The notes beneath the pieces were generated by a model. It saw only the letters and a list, made by a program, of their open reading frames with translations. It had not been told where the DNA came from and did no database searches. From positions 89,404 through 153,403 of the forward strand of contig CAXRIA010000034.1 of assembly GCA_964230805.1 (NCBI GenBank): a stretch of DNA of 64,000 nucleotides. The letters run 5' to 3'. This DNA comes from Flavicella sp964230805 (GTDB lineage: Bacteria; Bacteroidota; Bacteroidia; Flavobacteriales; Flavobacteriaceae). Numbering within the stretch: position 1 is the stretch's first letter; every line of letters starts with the position of its first letter. The position numbers and the translations under genes are program-made. Shown piece after piece: positions 53,128 through 60,858 of the stretch.

Positions 53128-53541
53128 ATGTATCCACAAGAATTAACAGCACCTATGGAGGCACAATTGGTTGCTGCGGGCTTTTCAGCATTGAAATCGT
53201 CTGAAGAAGTAGAAAACACATTAAAATTAGAAGGAACTGCTTTGGTCGTTGTGAATTCGGTTTGCGGTTGTGCAGCGGGGACAGCGCGTCCGGGGGTAAT
53301 TGCTTCCTTGGAAGGAGAAGCAAAACCAACACACTTGGCAACGGTATTTGCAGGAGTTGATGGAGATGCGGTTGCAAAAGCAAGAGAATTTATGATTCCT
53401 TTTCCACCATCTTCGCCAGCAGTGGCCTTGTTCAAAGACGGGCAATTGGTGCATATGTTGGAGCGTCATCATATTGAGGGACGTTCCGCAGAGATGATTG
53501 CAGATCACCTGAAAGAAGCCTATGTAGCGTATTGCAAATAA
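53128..53541 (+). CDS. Bacilliredoxin of the BrxA/BrxB (YphP/YqiW) family
   Basis: The 137-residue protein matches the BrxA/B family, which removes bacillithiol from proteins in Firmicutes. It has the characteristic CGC motif (Cys46-Gly-Cys48) after VVVNSV, and the N-terminus MYPQELTAPM. Bacteroidota members are common. Bacillithiol use in this organism is an inference. Confidence 0.92.
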   Translation: MYPQELTAPMEAQLVAAGFSALKSSEEVENTLKLEGTALVVVNSVCGCAAGTARPGVIASLEGEAKPTHLATVFAGVDGDAVAKAREFMIPFPPSSPAVALFKDGQLVHMLERHHIEGRSAEMIADHLKEAYVAYCK

Positions 53542-53552
53542 GGAACGCGTCT

Positions 53553-53587
53553 AAAAAAAGCGATGAATTTAGTTCATCGCTTTTTTT
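53553..53587. terminator. Bidirectional terminator
   Basis: GCGATGAA (53560-53567) and TTCATCGC (53573-53580) form an 8-bp core stem extended by A/T pairs, with an A-run on the left and a T-run on the right. It separates the convergent bacilliredoxin gene and the DUF3575-like gene. Confidence 0.88.
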
Positions 53588-53592
53588 ATTTT

Positions 53593-54093
53593 TTAAAATC
53601 GTTTTCCAACAGAGATACCCACTCTCGGGACCACCTCTTTGGACAAATCCGTATTGAAAAGGTTTCTCCCAATACCTGCATGAAAATCCACAACAAAACC
53701 ATTTTCGGAAAGGTATTTCCCGCCAAAACCAAGACCCAAAGCAAAATCTGTATACGAATCAGGATCTCCCAAATTCTCAGGTTCCAGATCTCCGGTATTG
53801 ATGGAGCCAAACAATTCGCCAAAGAAGTTTACGTTGTCTCGTTGAAACAAATGCTGTCTGTAATAAGGGGTTACCATTAGTTTTTGAGAGTAGCGAAAGC
53901 TCGCAGATTTCTTCTCAAAATTAGAAAGTACAGAAATTCCCACCGAGGACTCTTCATTCATGATATACTCATAGGAAATGTCTAGACTTTTTAAGGCCAA
54001 GACATCAAAAATATCGATTTTTATTTCTTTGTTGTTTTGTGCTGTGCTCACAAAGCTCATTGCAAGGACAACGATGAAGAGAATTTTTTTCAT
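53593..54093 (-). CDS. Small outer membrane beta-barrel-type protein (DUF3575-like)
   Basis: The 166-residue protein has a signal peptide (MKKILFIVVLAMSFVSTAQ) and an alternating beta pattern ending GISVGKRF, as in small outer membrane barrels. DIFDVLALKSLDISYEYIMNEE near the start resembles DUF3575 proteins. The function is unknown. The promoter region carries a GAACGTTC palindrome. Confidence 0.7.
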   Translation of the reverse strand: MKKILFIVVLAMSFVSTAQNNKEIKIDIFDVLALKSLDISYEYIMNEESSVGISVLSNFEKKSASFRYSQKLMVTPYYRQHLFQRDNVNFFGELFGSINTGDLEPENLGDPDSYTDFALGLGFGGKYLSENGFVVDFHAGIGRNLFNTDLSKEVVPRVGISVGKRF

Positions 54094-54114
54094 GTGTATA
54101 AACTATGGTTCCAA

Positions 54115-54122
54115 CAAATGTA
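54115..54122 (-). promoter_or_regulatory. Promoter -7 element for the small barrel protein gene
   Basis: On the minus strand this reads TACATTTG, a perfect TAnnTTTG match 21 bases before the ATG at 54093. Confidence 0.55.
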
Positions 54123-54142
54123 ACATTTATTACGGAGATTCT

Positions 54143-54150
54143 GAACGTTC
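54143..54150. promoter_or_regulatory. Palindrome GAACGTTC in the -33 region
   Basis: The palindrome lies 20-27 bases upstream of the -7 element at 54122-54115, so a protein bound there would cover the -33 site. The same core is at 12245-12252, about one helical turn further from its promoter. Confidence 0.35.
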
Positions 54151-54275
54151 TTAGTAACAAACCAAAATCTCTTTACAACGAGTCAAAAATGAGCGCTGAC
54201 TTCAATACTTCCTGTATGTTTTATTTTTTATAGGACTAGGGAGGAGCTCAAAAAAGACACCTCCTTTTTTGAAGG

Positions 54276-55043
54276 CTAAATGCCAAAAACAGCTTTTGAG
54301 TTTTCGGTGGTAATTTTCGCAATTTCTTCTAGGGAAAGCTCATAAATGTCTGCTAGTTTTTGGGCGATAGGAATAAGGTAGCTGCTTTCGTTTCTTTTTC
54401 CTCTATAAGGAGTAGGTGCTAAATAGGGAGCGTCTGTTTCCAACACAAGCTCTGAGAGAGGGATTTCTTTTAAAAACTGATCTATTTTTCCATTTTTGAA
54501 GGTGGCTACCCCACCAATTCCCAGTTTCATGCCAAAGGAGATGGCTTGTTTTGCTTGCGAAAGGGTTCCAGTAAAGCAGTGAAAAATGCCAGACAAAGCA
54601 GTGTCTTTTTCTTTTTCTAAAACTTCAAAAACTTCTTCAAAAGCATCTCTACAATGGATATTAATGGGCATTTTTCTTTCTTTGGCCCATTGAATTTGTG
54701 TCTGAAATGCGTGTTGTTGTTCCTCGATAAAAGTTCTGTCCCAGTACAAATCCATGCCAATTTCGCCAACGGCATAGAATCTTCTTTTGTCAAGCCATTT
54801 TTTGACCAAAGCCAGTTCTTTTTCGACATTTTCCTTGACATGAGTAGGGTGTAAGCCCATCATCAAAAAAATGTTTTCAGGATAAGCAGCTTCTAAATCC
54901 AACATGCGCTGCGTATAATCACTGTCAATGGCAGGAATAAAGAAACGGGTTACCCCCGCCTTGATAGAACGCTCGATGACTTCATTTCTGTCTTCTGAAA
55001 ATTGTTCGCTGTACAAGTGGGTATGGGTATCGGTAAGAATCAT
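54276..55043 (-). CDS. TatD family metal-dependent hydrolase
   Basis: The 255-residue TIM-barrel protein has the metal motif TDTHTHLY (His7, His9 region), VGEIGMDLYW with the conserved Glu, HCRDAFEEV, FHCFTG and ETDAPYLAP. TatD proteins act as DNA 3' exonucleases or related hydrolases. It is divergent from the retropepsin-like gene, with 35 bases between the starts. Confidence 0.92.
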   Translation of the reverse strand: MILTDTHTHLYSEQFSEDRNEVIERSIKAGVTRFFIPAIDSDYTQRMLDLEAAYPENIFLMMGLHPTHVKENVEKELALVKKWLDKRRFYAVGEIGMDLYWDRTFIEEQQHAFQTQIQWAKERKMPINIHCRDAFEEVFEVLEKEKDTALSGIFHCFTGTLSQAKQAISFGMKLGIGGVATFKNGKIDQFLKEIPLSELVLETDAPYLAPTPYRGKRNESSYLIPIAQKLADIYELSLEEIAKITTENSKAVFGI

Positions 55044-55053
55044 TTTGTTGTAT

Positions 55054-55061
55054 TATCTTTG
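55054..55061 (+). promoter_or_regulatory. Promoter -7 element for the retropepsin-like gene
   Basis: TATCTTTG is a perfect TAnnTTTG match 17 bases before the ATG at 55079. It lies just outside the divergent tatD-family start. Confidence 0.5.
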
Positions 55062-55078
55062 AGCAAAAATAGCACAAA

Positions 55079-55516
55079 ATGTCAAGTCTCAAGAAAACCT
55101 ATCTCAAAAAAGGATACCAGTGCATTCCTTTTGAGACAACTACGACAAACCATTTGGTTTTAAAGTTGGAATTGAATGGAAAAAAAGGGCGATTTCTTTT
55201 GGATACTGGCGCCTCTAATTCCTGTATTGATTTTGAAGCAGTCGCTTATTTTTCGGTTAAAAAAATGGCGTCAGATGTCAAAGCAGCAGGTGCAGGAGGG
55301 CGTGGTATGAAGACAGAAAAATCCTTGGGAAATGCCTTGCAAATAGGAAGATGGATTGATGACAACATCGATTTGGTCATCTTTGATTTGTCACATGTCA
55401 ACGAGGCCTTGGTCGAACATGGAGCAAAAAAAATCAAAGGGATTTTGGGTTCGGATGTTTTGATAAAGGCCAATGCAGTCATTGACTATCGCAAAAATTT
55501 TCTTTATTTGAAATAG
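55079..55516 (+). CDS. Retropepsin-like aspartic protease
   Basis: The 145-residue protein has one retroviral-type aspartic protease domain with active-site LLDTGASNS (Asp42) and the later GILGSDVL motif, so it should work as a dimer. There is no signal peptide, so it is cytoplasmic. The RimB half of the protein at 14608 belongs to the same broad fold. Targets are unknown. Confidence 0.87.
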   Translation: MSSLKKTYLKKGYQCIPFETTTTNHLVLKLELNGKKGRFLLDTGASNSCIDFEAVAYFSVKKMASDVKAAGAGGRGMKTEKSLGNALQIGRWIDDNIDLVIFDLSHVNEALVEHGAKKIKGILGSDVLIKANAVIDYRKNFLYLK

Positions 55517-55556
55517 TGGGTATTTTTTAGCTTGAATAGAGCAAATACCTCAAATG

Positions 55557-56840
55557 TTAGATCTCTTTCAAAGATTTTCCTTCCGTATTTTGCAAGGCAT
55601 CGCTTTTGGCACTTCCAATAATTTGGGAAGAATAAATTCCCGTATTTCCCGAAAACAGGTAGGCGGTAACACAGGCAATGGCGATAAAAACGCCCGCTTC
55701 TATGCCGAACAATTCAATGCCCATAAGGGTACAAGCAATAGGGGTATTGGTCGCTCCAGAGAAGACTGCTACAAAGCCCATTCCTGCAAGTAATGCCATT
55801 GGCAAAGGCAAAAATAAAGACAAGGCATTTCCCAACGTAGCCCCAATAAAAAACAAGGGGGTCACTTCACCTCCTTTAAAACCCACCCCAATGGTGAAAG
55901 TCGTCAGTAGTATTTTGATAGCAAAATCATAGGAGGGTAAGGGTTGTTCAAAGGCTTCGACAATGGTGGGAATTCCTAGTCCGATGTATTTTGTAGTGCC
56001 CATGAGAAAAACACAAAGCGCCAAAATGATTCCTCCCAAAAAAGGTCGTAGAGGGGGGTATTTTATTTTTGCTGCGAGGTTTTGAAACCCATGAATTCCT
56101 TTTGAAAAAAAAGTACTGACCACGCCAAAAAACACACCGCTGACGATCGCAATCAAAAAACCAAGGAACGAGAGTTCGGGAATCGTATCAATGCTGTAAT
56201 GGGTATGAGGAACACCCCAAGCAGTACAGGTATAATCGGCTATGATGGCTGCCAAAAAGCTTGGAATGATGGCATCGTAGCGCATGCGGCCAATGACCAT
56301 GACTTCCAATGCGAAAATAGCACCTGCCAAGGGCGTGCCAAAAACAGACGCAAATCCAGCGGAAATTCCAATGACAATGAGAATTTTCCGATCGTTTTTG
56401 TGGAAGTTTAAAATTTTAGAGAGTTGGTCGACAATCGCACCGCCCATTTGCACAGCAGTCCCTTCTCGTCCCGCAGACCCACCAAACAAATGTGTGATCA
56501 CAGTTCCTAGGTAGATCAAAGGCGCCATTTTAAAAGGAATGATGTCTTTGGGTTTGTGCAATTCATCAATCAGTTGGTTATTTCCCTTGACCACATTTTT
56601 GCCCCAATAATGATACATCCATCCCACGGCCAAGCCTCCCAAAGGAAGGAGCCAAATAATCCATTTGTTTGCTTCACGGGTATCGGTGGCCCAAAACAAA
56701 GAGACCAACAACAGTGCTGATGCGGAACCTACGAGTGTCCCCGAAATAAGGGAGAGTGACAACCATTTTAAAAAATATTTTGAGAGTTTTGGAAAGTCAG
56801 AAAGTTCGAGACGTTTTTTAAGGGCATTCATGGAAAACAT
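55557..56840 (-). CDS. ClC family chloride channel or transporter
   Basis: The 427-residue membrane protein has the ClC signature motifs GGSAGREGTAVQMGG (with the gating Glu in GREG) and GFKGGEVTPLFFIGATLGN. Around ten or more hydrophobic helices are visible. It lacks cytoplasmic CBS domains. The gating Glu suggests exchange of chloride or fluoride for protons, but the ion is not certain. Two Met codons (56840, 56831) could start it. Confidence 0.9.
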   Translation of the reverse strand: MFSMNALKKRLELSDFPKLSKYFLKWLSLSLISGTLVGSASALLLVSLFWATDTREANKWIIWLLPLGGLAVGWMYHYWGKNVVKGNNQLIDELHKPKDIIPFKMAPLIYLGTVITHLFGGSAGREGTAVQMGGAIVDQLSKILNFHKNDRKILIVIGISAGFASVFGTPLAGAIFALEVMVIGRMRYDAIIPSFLAAIIADYTCTAWGVPHTHYSIDTIPELSFLGFLIAIVSGVFFGVVSTFFSKGIHGFQNLAAKIKYPPLRPFLGGIILALCVFLMGTTKYIGLGIPTIVEAFEQPLPSYDFAIKILLTTFTIGVGFKGGEVTPLFFIGATLGNALSLFLPLPMALLAGMGFVAVFSGATNTPIACTLMGIELFGIEAGVFIAIACVTAYLFSGNTGIYSSQIIGSAKSDALQNTEGKSLKEI

Positions 56841-57020
56841 ACTTTGTCATTGCAAATATAGGCAATTGTGTATTGCCTTTGATATGCAAATTAGGCACAA
56901 CAAATTTAAAAATTTTAGACTTTGAAACATTTTTGATGCACCATGTAATTTCCGGTCTTTCTAGAGAAAAATGATAAATCATTTGGCATGACGTTTAAAT
57001 TTCTAGAAACGATTTTTGGG

Positions 57021-57054
57021 AAAACAAAAAGCCCACGCAAAACTGCGTGGGCTT
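57021..57054 (-). terminator. Terminator of the repeat-containing T9SS protein gene
   Basis: AAGCCCACGCA (57029-57039) and TGCGTGGGCTT (57044-57054) form an 11-bp GC-rich stem. On the minus strand it is followed by TTTTTGTTTT. It lies 32 bases after the stop. Confidence 0.92.
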
Positions 57055-57086
57055 CGAAAATCTAGTACAATTATTCGTGACTTTTT

Positions 57087-59042
57087 TTATCTTTTGACTA
57101 CTTTGGAAGTGCTTACACTTCCGTTTGTAATTACTCTGACAAAGTAAAGTCCACTTGGCAATCCAGAAAGATCGTTGCTGTTTTTCAGCACCAATTGTCC
57201 AGAAGTATTGTAAATATCTCCCGTAACGTTGATCAATCCTGTGGTTGGGTTTGGAGCAACGCGAACGTTTTCCGCTTCTACATTGCCAACGCTGGCTGTT
57301 GCATCGTTCCAGAAATACAAGTTGTCTAGGTAAATGGTTCCATCACCAACGGTTTTGAATTGGTAAGCAGCGGTTAGATCTCTACCCGCATCGGAGAAGA
57401 AGCTCAATGGAATGTCTAAGCTTACCCATTGTCCAGTGGCAAAACCAGCATCAGTTGCCACATTGTAGGCATTTTCACCTCCTGCAATTAGGAAAAATTC
57501 AAAAGCCGTAGCATCATCTGTGTAGTAGTCTAAATGCACATATTCCATGGCAGACACATCTGAACTTGTGTACTCCAATCCTTGGTAATTCAGGTTTTCG
57601 TATTTCATAACGTTGTTTCCGTCGATTTGAATTTCTGAATACGAAGTGCTTTGTCCCCAACTAGGGTTCAAGTTCGTTGCAATGCTTGTAAAGGCGTCGC
57701 TGTATACTGAAATGACTTCTGACGCAGCGATTGTTGGCGCAGGAGCATTCACAGTAGGGTCAGGGTTCAACGTAAAGTTGATGGTTACCGTATTGGTCGT
57801 TGTTCCATCCTGAGCCGTTACTAAGATTGTCGTGGCTCCAGGAAGACTCGTAGCATCTGTTACTTGTACTGTCGCATTGGTGTCCGTTGGTGTGGCAGCC
57901 ACTGTAGGTACAGTTGTAGTTCCTGCCGCAAGTTCTAGGTTATAAGTAGAAGTTAGAGAACTAAAATCAGCGATGGTAGATCCATCTACGGTCAAGTCAC
58001 TCAAGCTGGTGTCTGTTCCAGCAGCAGCGGGTTCTTTCCAGAAATACAAGTTGTCTAGGTAAATGGTTCCATCACCAACGGTTTTGAATTGGTAAGCAGC
58101 TGTTAGATCTCTACCCGCATCGGAGAAGAAGCTCAACGGAATGTCTAAGCTTACCCATTGTCCAGTGGCAAAACCTGCATCAGTTGCCACATTGTAGGCA
58201 TTTTCACCTCCAGCAATTAGGAAAAATTCAAAAGCCGTAGCATCATCTGTGTAGTAGTCTAAATGCACATATTCCATCGCAGACACATCTGAACTTGTGT
58301 ATTCCAATCCTTGGTAATTCAAGTTTGCGTATTTCAATACGCTGTTTCCGTCAATGTCAATTTCTGAGAATGATGTAGACTGTCCCCATCCTGGGTTTAG
58401 GTTCGTTGCGATGCTAGTGAAGGCGTCACTGTATACTGAAATTACATCGGCCGCATCGTTTGTTGGCGTAGGGGCATTCACGGATAGATCAGCAGGTACA
58501 GCAGCACCATTTGCCGCACCGGCAATGTCATCTATATAATAGGTAGACGTTCCTGTATCTCCAAAATTGGAGAAAATAGAAAATTGCGCATATTGTCCAT
58601 AAACAACTGGATCTCCAGCATTGGGCCAACCGTTGGTGGCATTTGTGAAATCTACGGTAATTGTTTCCCAACCGATATTTCCATCAGTCGTGAATTGTAC
58701 CTCAATGGGGTATCCTCCGTTTTCCTCGTTGGACACTTGTACCAATCCGGTCATCGCAACTGCCTCTGTAGTGTAAAATTCAAATGTAATTGTTTTGGCA
58801 GCTGTGGTCATGTCAATGTACGTGTCCAGGGTAAGGTCTATTCGACTGTTCCACTGATCTGTTCCACCAATCATTTGTCCTACCGTATTCGCAGAGTTTA
58901 CTGGGTCAGTAGCGGAGCTATAGGAAGCACCCCCTTGAGTGGCGAATGTTAAATCGGCTGATTCAAAGTCGATTGGCAAACTTTGAGAATAGCTCAAAGC
59001 TGTCAAAAATAGAACAATAATAAATGTAATTTTTTTAATCAT
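57087..59042 (-). CDS. Secreted protein with duplicated beta-sandwich domains and T9SS type A sorting domain
   Basis: The 651-residue protein has a signal peptide (MIKKITFIIVLFLTALSYSQ). A first jelly-roll-like region spans about 21-175. Repeat 1 (about 200-335), a cadherin-like segment (about 345-430) and repeat 2 (about 442-577, offset 243 residues) follow. A T9SS sorting domain (VRVAPNPTTGLINV to STSKVVKR) ends it. The two repeats are almost identical. The domain types are common in carbohydrate-binding modules, but no catalytic domain is present. It looks like a binding or adhesion protein exported to the surface, encoded alone. Confidence 0.85.
   Translation of the reverse strand: MIKKITFIIVLFLTALSYSQSLPIDFESADLTFATQGGASYSSATDPVNSANTVGQMIGGTDQWNSRIDLTLDTYIDMTTAAKTITFEFYTTEAVAMTGLVQVSNEENGGYPIEVQFTTDGNIGWETITVDFTNATNGWPNAGDPVVYGQYAQFSIFSNFGDTGTSTYYIDDIAGAANGAAVPADLSVNAPTPTNDAADVISVYSDAFTSIATNLNPGWGQSTSFSEIDIDGNSVLKYANLNYQGLEYTSSDVSAMEYVHLDYYTDDATAFEFFLIAGGENAYNVATDAGFATGQWVSLDIPLSFFSDAGRDLTAAYQFKTVGDGTIYLDNLYFWKEPAAAGTDTSLSDLTVDGSTIADFSSLTSTYNLELAAGTTTVPTVAATPTDTNATVQVTDATSLPGATTILVTAQDGTTTNTVTINFTLNPDPTVNAPAPTIAASEVISVYSDAFTSIATNLNPSWGQSTSYSEIQIDGNNVMKYENLNYQGLEYTSSDVSAMEYVHLDYYTDDATAFEFFLIAGGENAYNVATDAGFATGQWVSLDIPLSFFSDAGRDLTAAYQFKTVGDGTIYLDNLYFWNDATASVGNVEAENVRVAPNPTTGLINVTGDIYNTSGQLVLKNSNDLSGLPSGLYFVRVITNGSVSTSKVVKR
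57307..57600 (-). repeat. Direct repeat, C-terminal copy
   Basis: This 294-base segment is 97% identical (8 differences by hand count) to 58036-58329, offset by 729 bases (243 codons). Seven differences are silent. It encodes the core of repeat 2 of the T9SS protein. Confidence 0.92.
58036..58329 (-). repeat. Direct repeat, N-terminal copy
   Basis: This is the partner of 57307-57600, encoding the core of repeat 1. Beyond 58329 the two copies diverge at DNA level, although the protein similarity continues for about 40 residues. Confidence 0.92.
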
Positions 59043-59553
59043 AATTTTTGGTTTAAAGTTAGATTTTGAAGATAGTTTTTAATTTTTATCGGTGCAGTGA
59101 ATGTACACTCTACAAAAACCATACAGGAAGAGATGAGGTATGTTAAACAGGAACATATATTAGGTAATTTGGCACAACTTTTTCAAATAAATGTTAGGAG
59201 AGATAGGTTTGAAGCCCCATAAAAACAGGTTTTTTTATGGTTTTTCAACAACAGATTTAGGAAGGTGTTATGCTATGAAATGAGAGACAATATTTTTTTG
59301 AAACAATCATTACAAAAATGCGATTTTTGTATTTTGTAGAGGTAATGATGTGTTTTTTTGACAAGTTTAATAACGGACAAGTCTTTGTTTTTGTGAGTTG
59401 TATGGTTTGAAAAGGAGAAAAATGAGTTTTTTGTATAGGAAAATGTTGCGGCGATGTATCGATTTTGTTCGAGAAAAACATTGATTTTTTTTAGACAACT
59501 GTGTTTAAAAAGTTTCAGAGTCTTTTTGAGAATAGACGTAGGGATACGAAATA
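59043..59553. other. Long intergenic region with small inverted repeats
   Basis: This is the longest gap in the window. It holds an AT-rich hairpin (59217-59225 with 59232-59240, then a T-run) and a nested pair of inverted repeats: ATCATTAC (59306-59313) with GTAATGAT (59342-59349), around ACAAAAAT-GCG-ATTTTTGT (59312-59330). The only long reading frame (74 residues on the minus strand) lacks coding features. An RNA gene is possible but unproven. Confidence 0.4.
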
Positions 59554-59583
59554 AAAAAACCTATGCATTGGCATAGGTTTTTT
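59554..59583. terminator. Terminator of odhB
   Basis: A perfect 13-bp stem (59554-59566 with 59571-59583, core ACCTATGC/GCATAGGT) with A and T tracts on either side lies 25 bases after the odhB stop on the minus strand. It can work in both directions. Confidence 0.9.
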
Positions 59584-59607
59584 ATTTTAAAAATGTTTCC
59601 AAAAATT

Positions 59608-60819
59608 TTAGAGCTCCAGCGCCTTTTTTGGATGGTTGTTCATGAGCAATTCAATAGGGTTTTCCAAAGCTTCTTTGACAGCCACGAGGAATCCTACCGA
59701 TTCTCTACCATCAATGATGCGATGATCGTACGACAAGGCGACGTACATCACAGGTTGAATTACTACCTGCCCATTGACCGCCATGGGGCGTTCTACGATA
59801 TTGTGCATGCCCAAAATGGCCGATTGTGGCGGATTGATGATCGGTGTTGAGAGCATCGATCCAAACACACCACCATTGGTGATGGTAAAGGTACCGCCGG
59901 TCATCTCATCTACCGTGATTTGTCCGTCACGCGCTCGTAGAGCCAAACGTTTTACTTCGCTTTCGACCCCTCTAAACGACAAGTTTTCTGCATTTCGAAT
60001 GACAGGAACCATAAGTCCTTTCGGGCCAGATACGGCAATGGAAATGTCTGCAAAATCGTTTTTTACCTGATAGTCTCCATCAATCATGGAATTGACATCT
60101 GGATACAATTCTAAGGCTCTCGTAACCGCCAATGTAAAGAAAGACATGAATCCTAATCCAACTCCGTGTTTCGCTTTAAAGCTTTCTTTGTATTGATTTC
60201 TCAAGTCAAAAATCGGTTGCATGTTTACTTCGTTAAACGTCGTAAGCATCGCGGTTTCGTTTTTGACAGAAACCAAACGCTGTGCCACTTTACGACGCAG
60301 CATAGACATTTTTTTGCGCTCTGTTCCGCGGCTTCCGTTGGAGCTTCCCATCGCTGGCATTGCGTTCAAGGCGTCTTCTTTGGTGATTCTTCCCCCTTTT
60401 CCAGTACCGGATACTGAGGCGTTATCGATTCCTTTTTCGTCCAATATTTTTTGCGCAGCGGGAGCCGCCGATCCGGTCGCGTAGGTTTCTGGTGCTGGCG
60501 TTTTCGGTTCCTCTGCAACAGGGGTCGCTTCTGGTGTTTTTTCTTCTGCAGGGGCTGGTGTCTTTTCACCGGCAGGTTTTTCTGCCTCCATGTCGATAAG
60601 ACATACGACAGCACCGACTTCTACCGCATCGCCTTCCTCTGCTTTCAGTGTGATAATTCCACTCTCTTCTGCGGGTAATTCTAACGTTGCTTTGTCGGAG
60701 TCTACCTCTGCAATGGGTTGGTCTTTTTCTACGTAATCGCCATCCTCTACCAACCAAGACGCAATTTCTACTTCTGTAATTGATTCCCCGGGAGAGGGAA
60801 CTTTCATTTCTAAAATCAT
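59608..60819 (-). CDS. odhB: 2-oxoglutarate dehydrogenase E2 (dihydrolipoyllysine succinyltransferase)
   Basis: E2 carries succinyl groups on lipoate and transfers them to coenzyme A. The 403-residue protein has a lipoyl domain with lipoylated Lys43 (EVDSDKATLE), an Ala/Pro-rich linker, a peripheral subunit-binding domain (about 110-150), and a catalytic domain with HxxxDG (His366, Asp370). It lies 39 bases after sucA on the same strand. Confidence 0.95.
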   Translation of the reverse strand: MILEMKVPSPGESITEVEIASWLVEDGDYVEKDQPIAEVDSDKATLELPAEESGIITLKAEEGDAVEVGAVVCLIDMEAEKPAGEKTPAPAEEKTPEATPVAEEPKTPAPETYATGSAAPAAQKILDEKGIDNASVSGTGKGGRITKEDALNAMPAMGSSNGSRGTERKKMSMLRRKVAQRLVSVKNETAMLTTFNEVNMQPIFDLRNQYKESFKAKHGVGLGFMSFFTLAVTRALELYPDVNSMIDGDYQVKNDFADISIAVSGPKGLMVPVIRNAENLSFRGVESEVKRLALRARDGQITVDEMTGGTFTITNGGVFGSMLSTPIINPPQSAILGMHNIVERPMAVNGQVVIQPVMYVALSYDHRIIDGRESVGFLVAVKEALENPIELLMNNHPKKALEL

Positions 60820-60858
60820 TTGTATCTAATTTTATTTGTAACCAATCTGTTTTTGTTC

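Noticed and set aside
54250..54270. GGAG/CTCC repeat beside tatD as a terminator
   Set aside because: Only 4-5 pairs with a long loop and no T-run on the strand of the TatD gene.
59257..59481. Minus-strand 74-residue frame in the long gap
   Set aside because: Low-complexity composition, no promoter or neighbour support; treated as non-coding.
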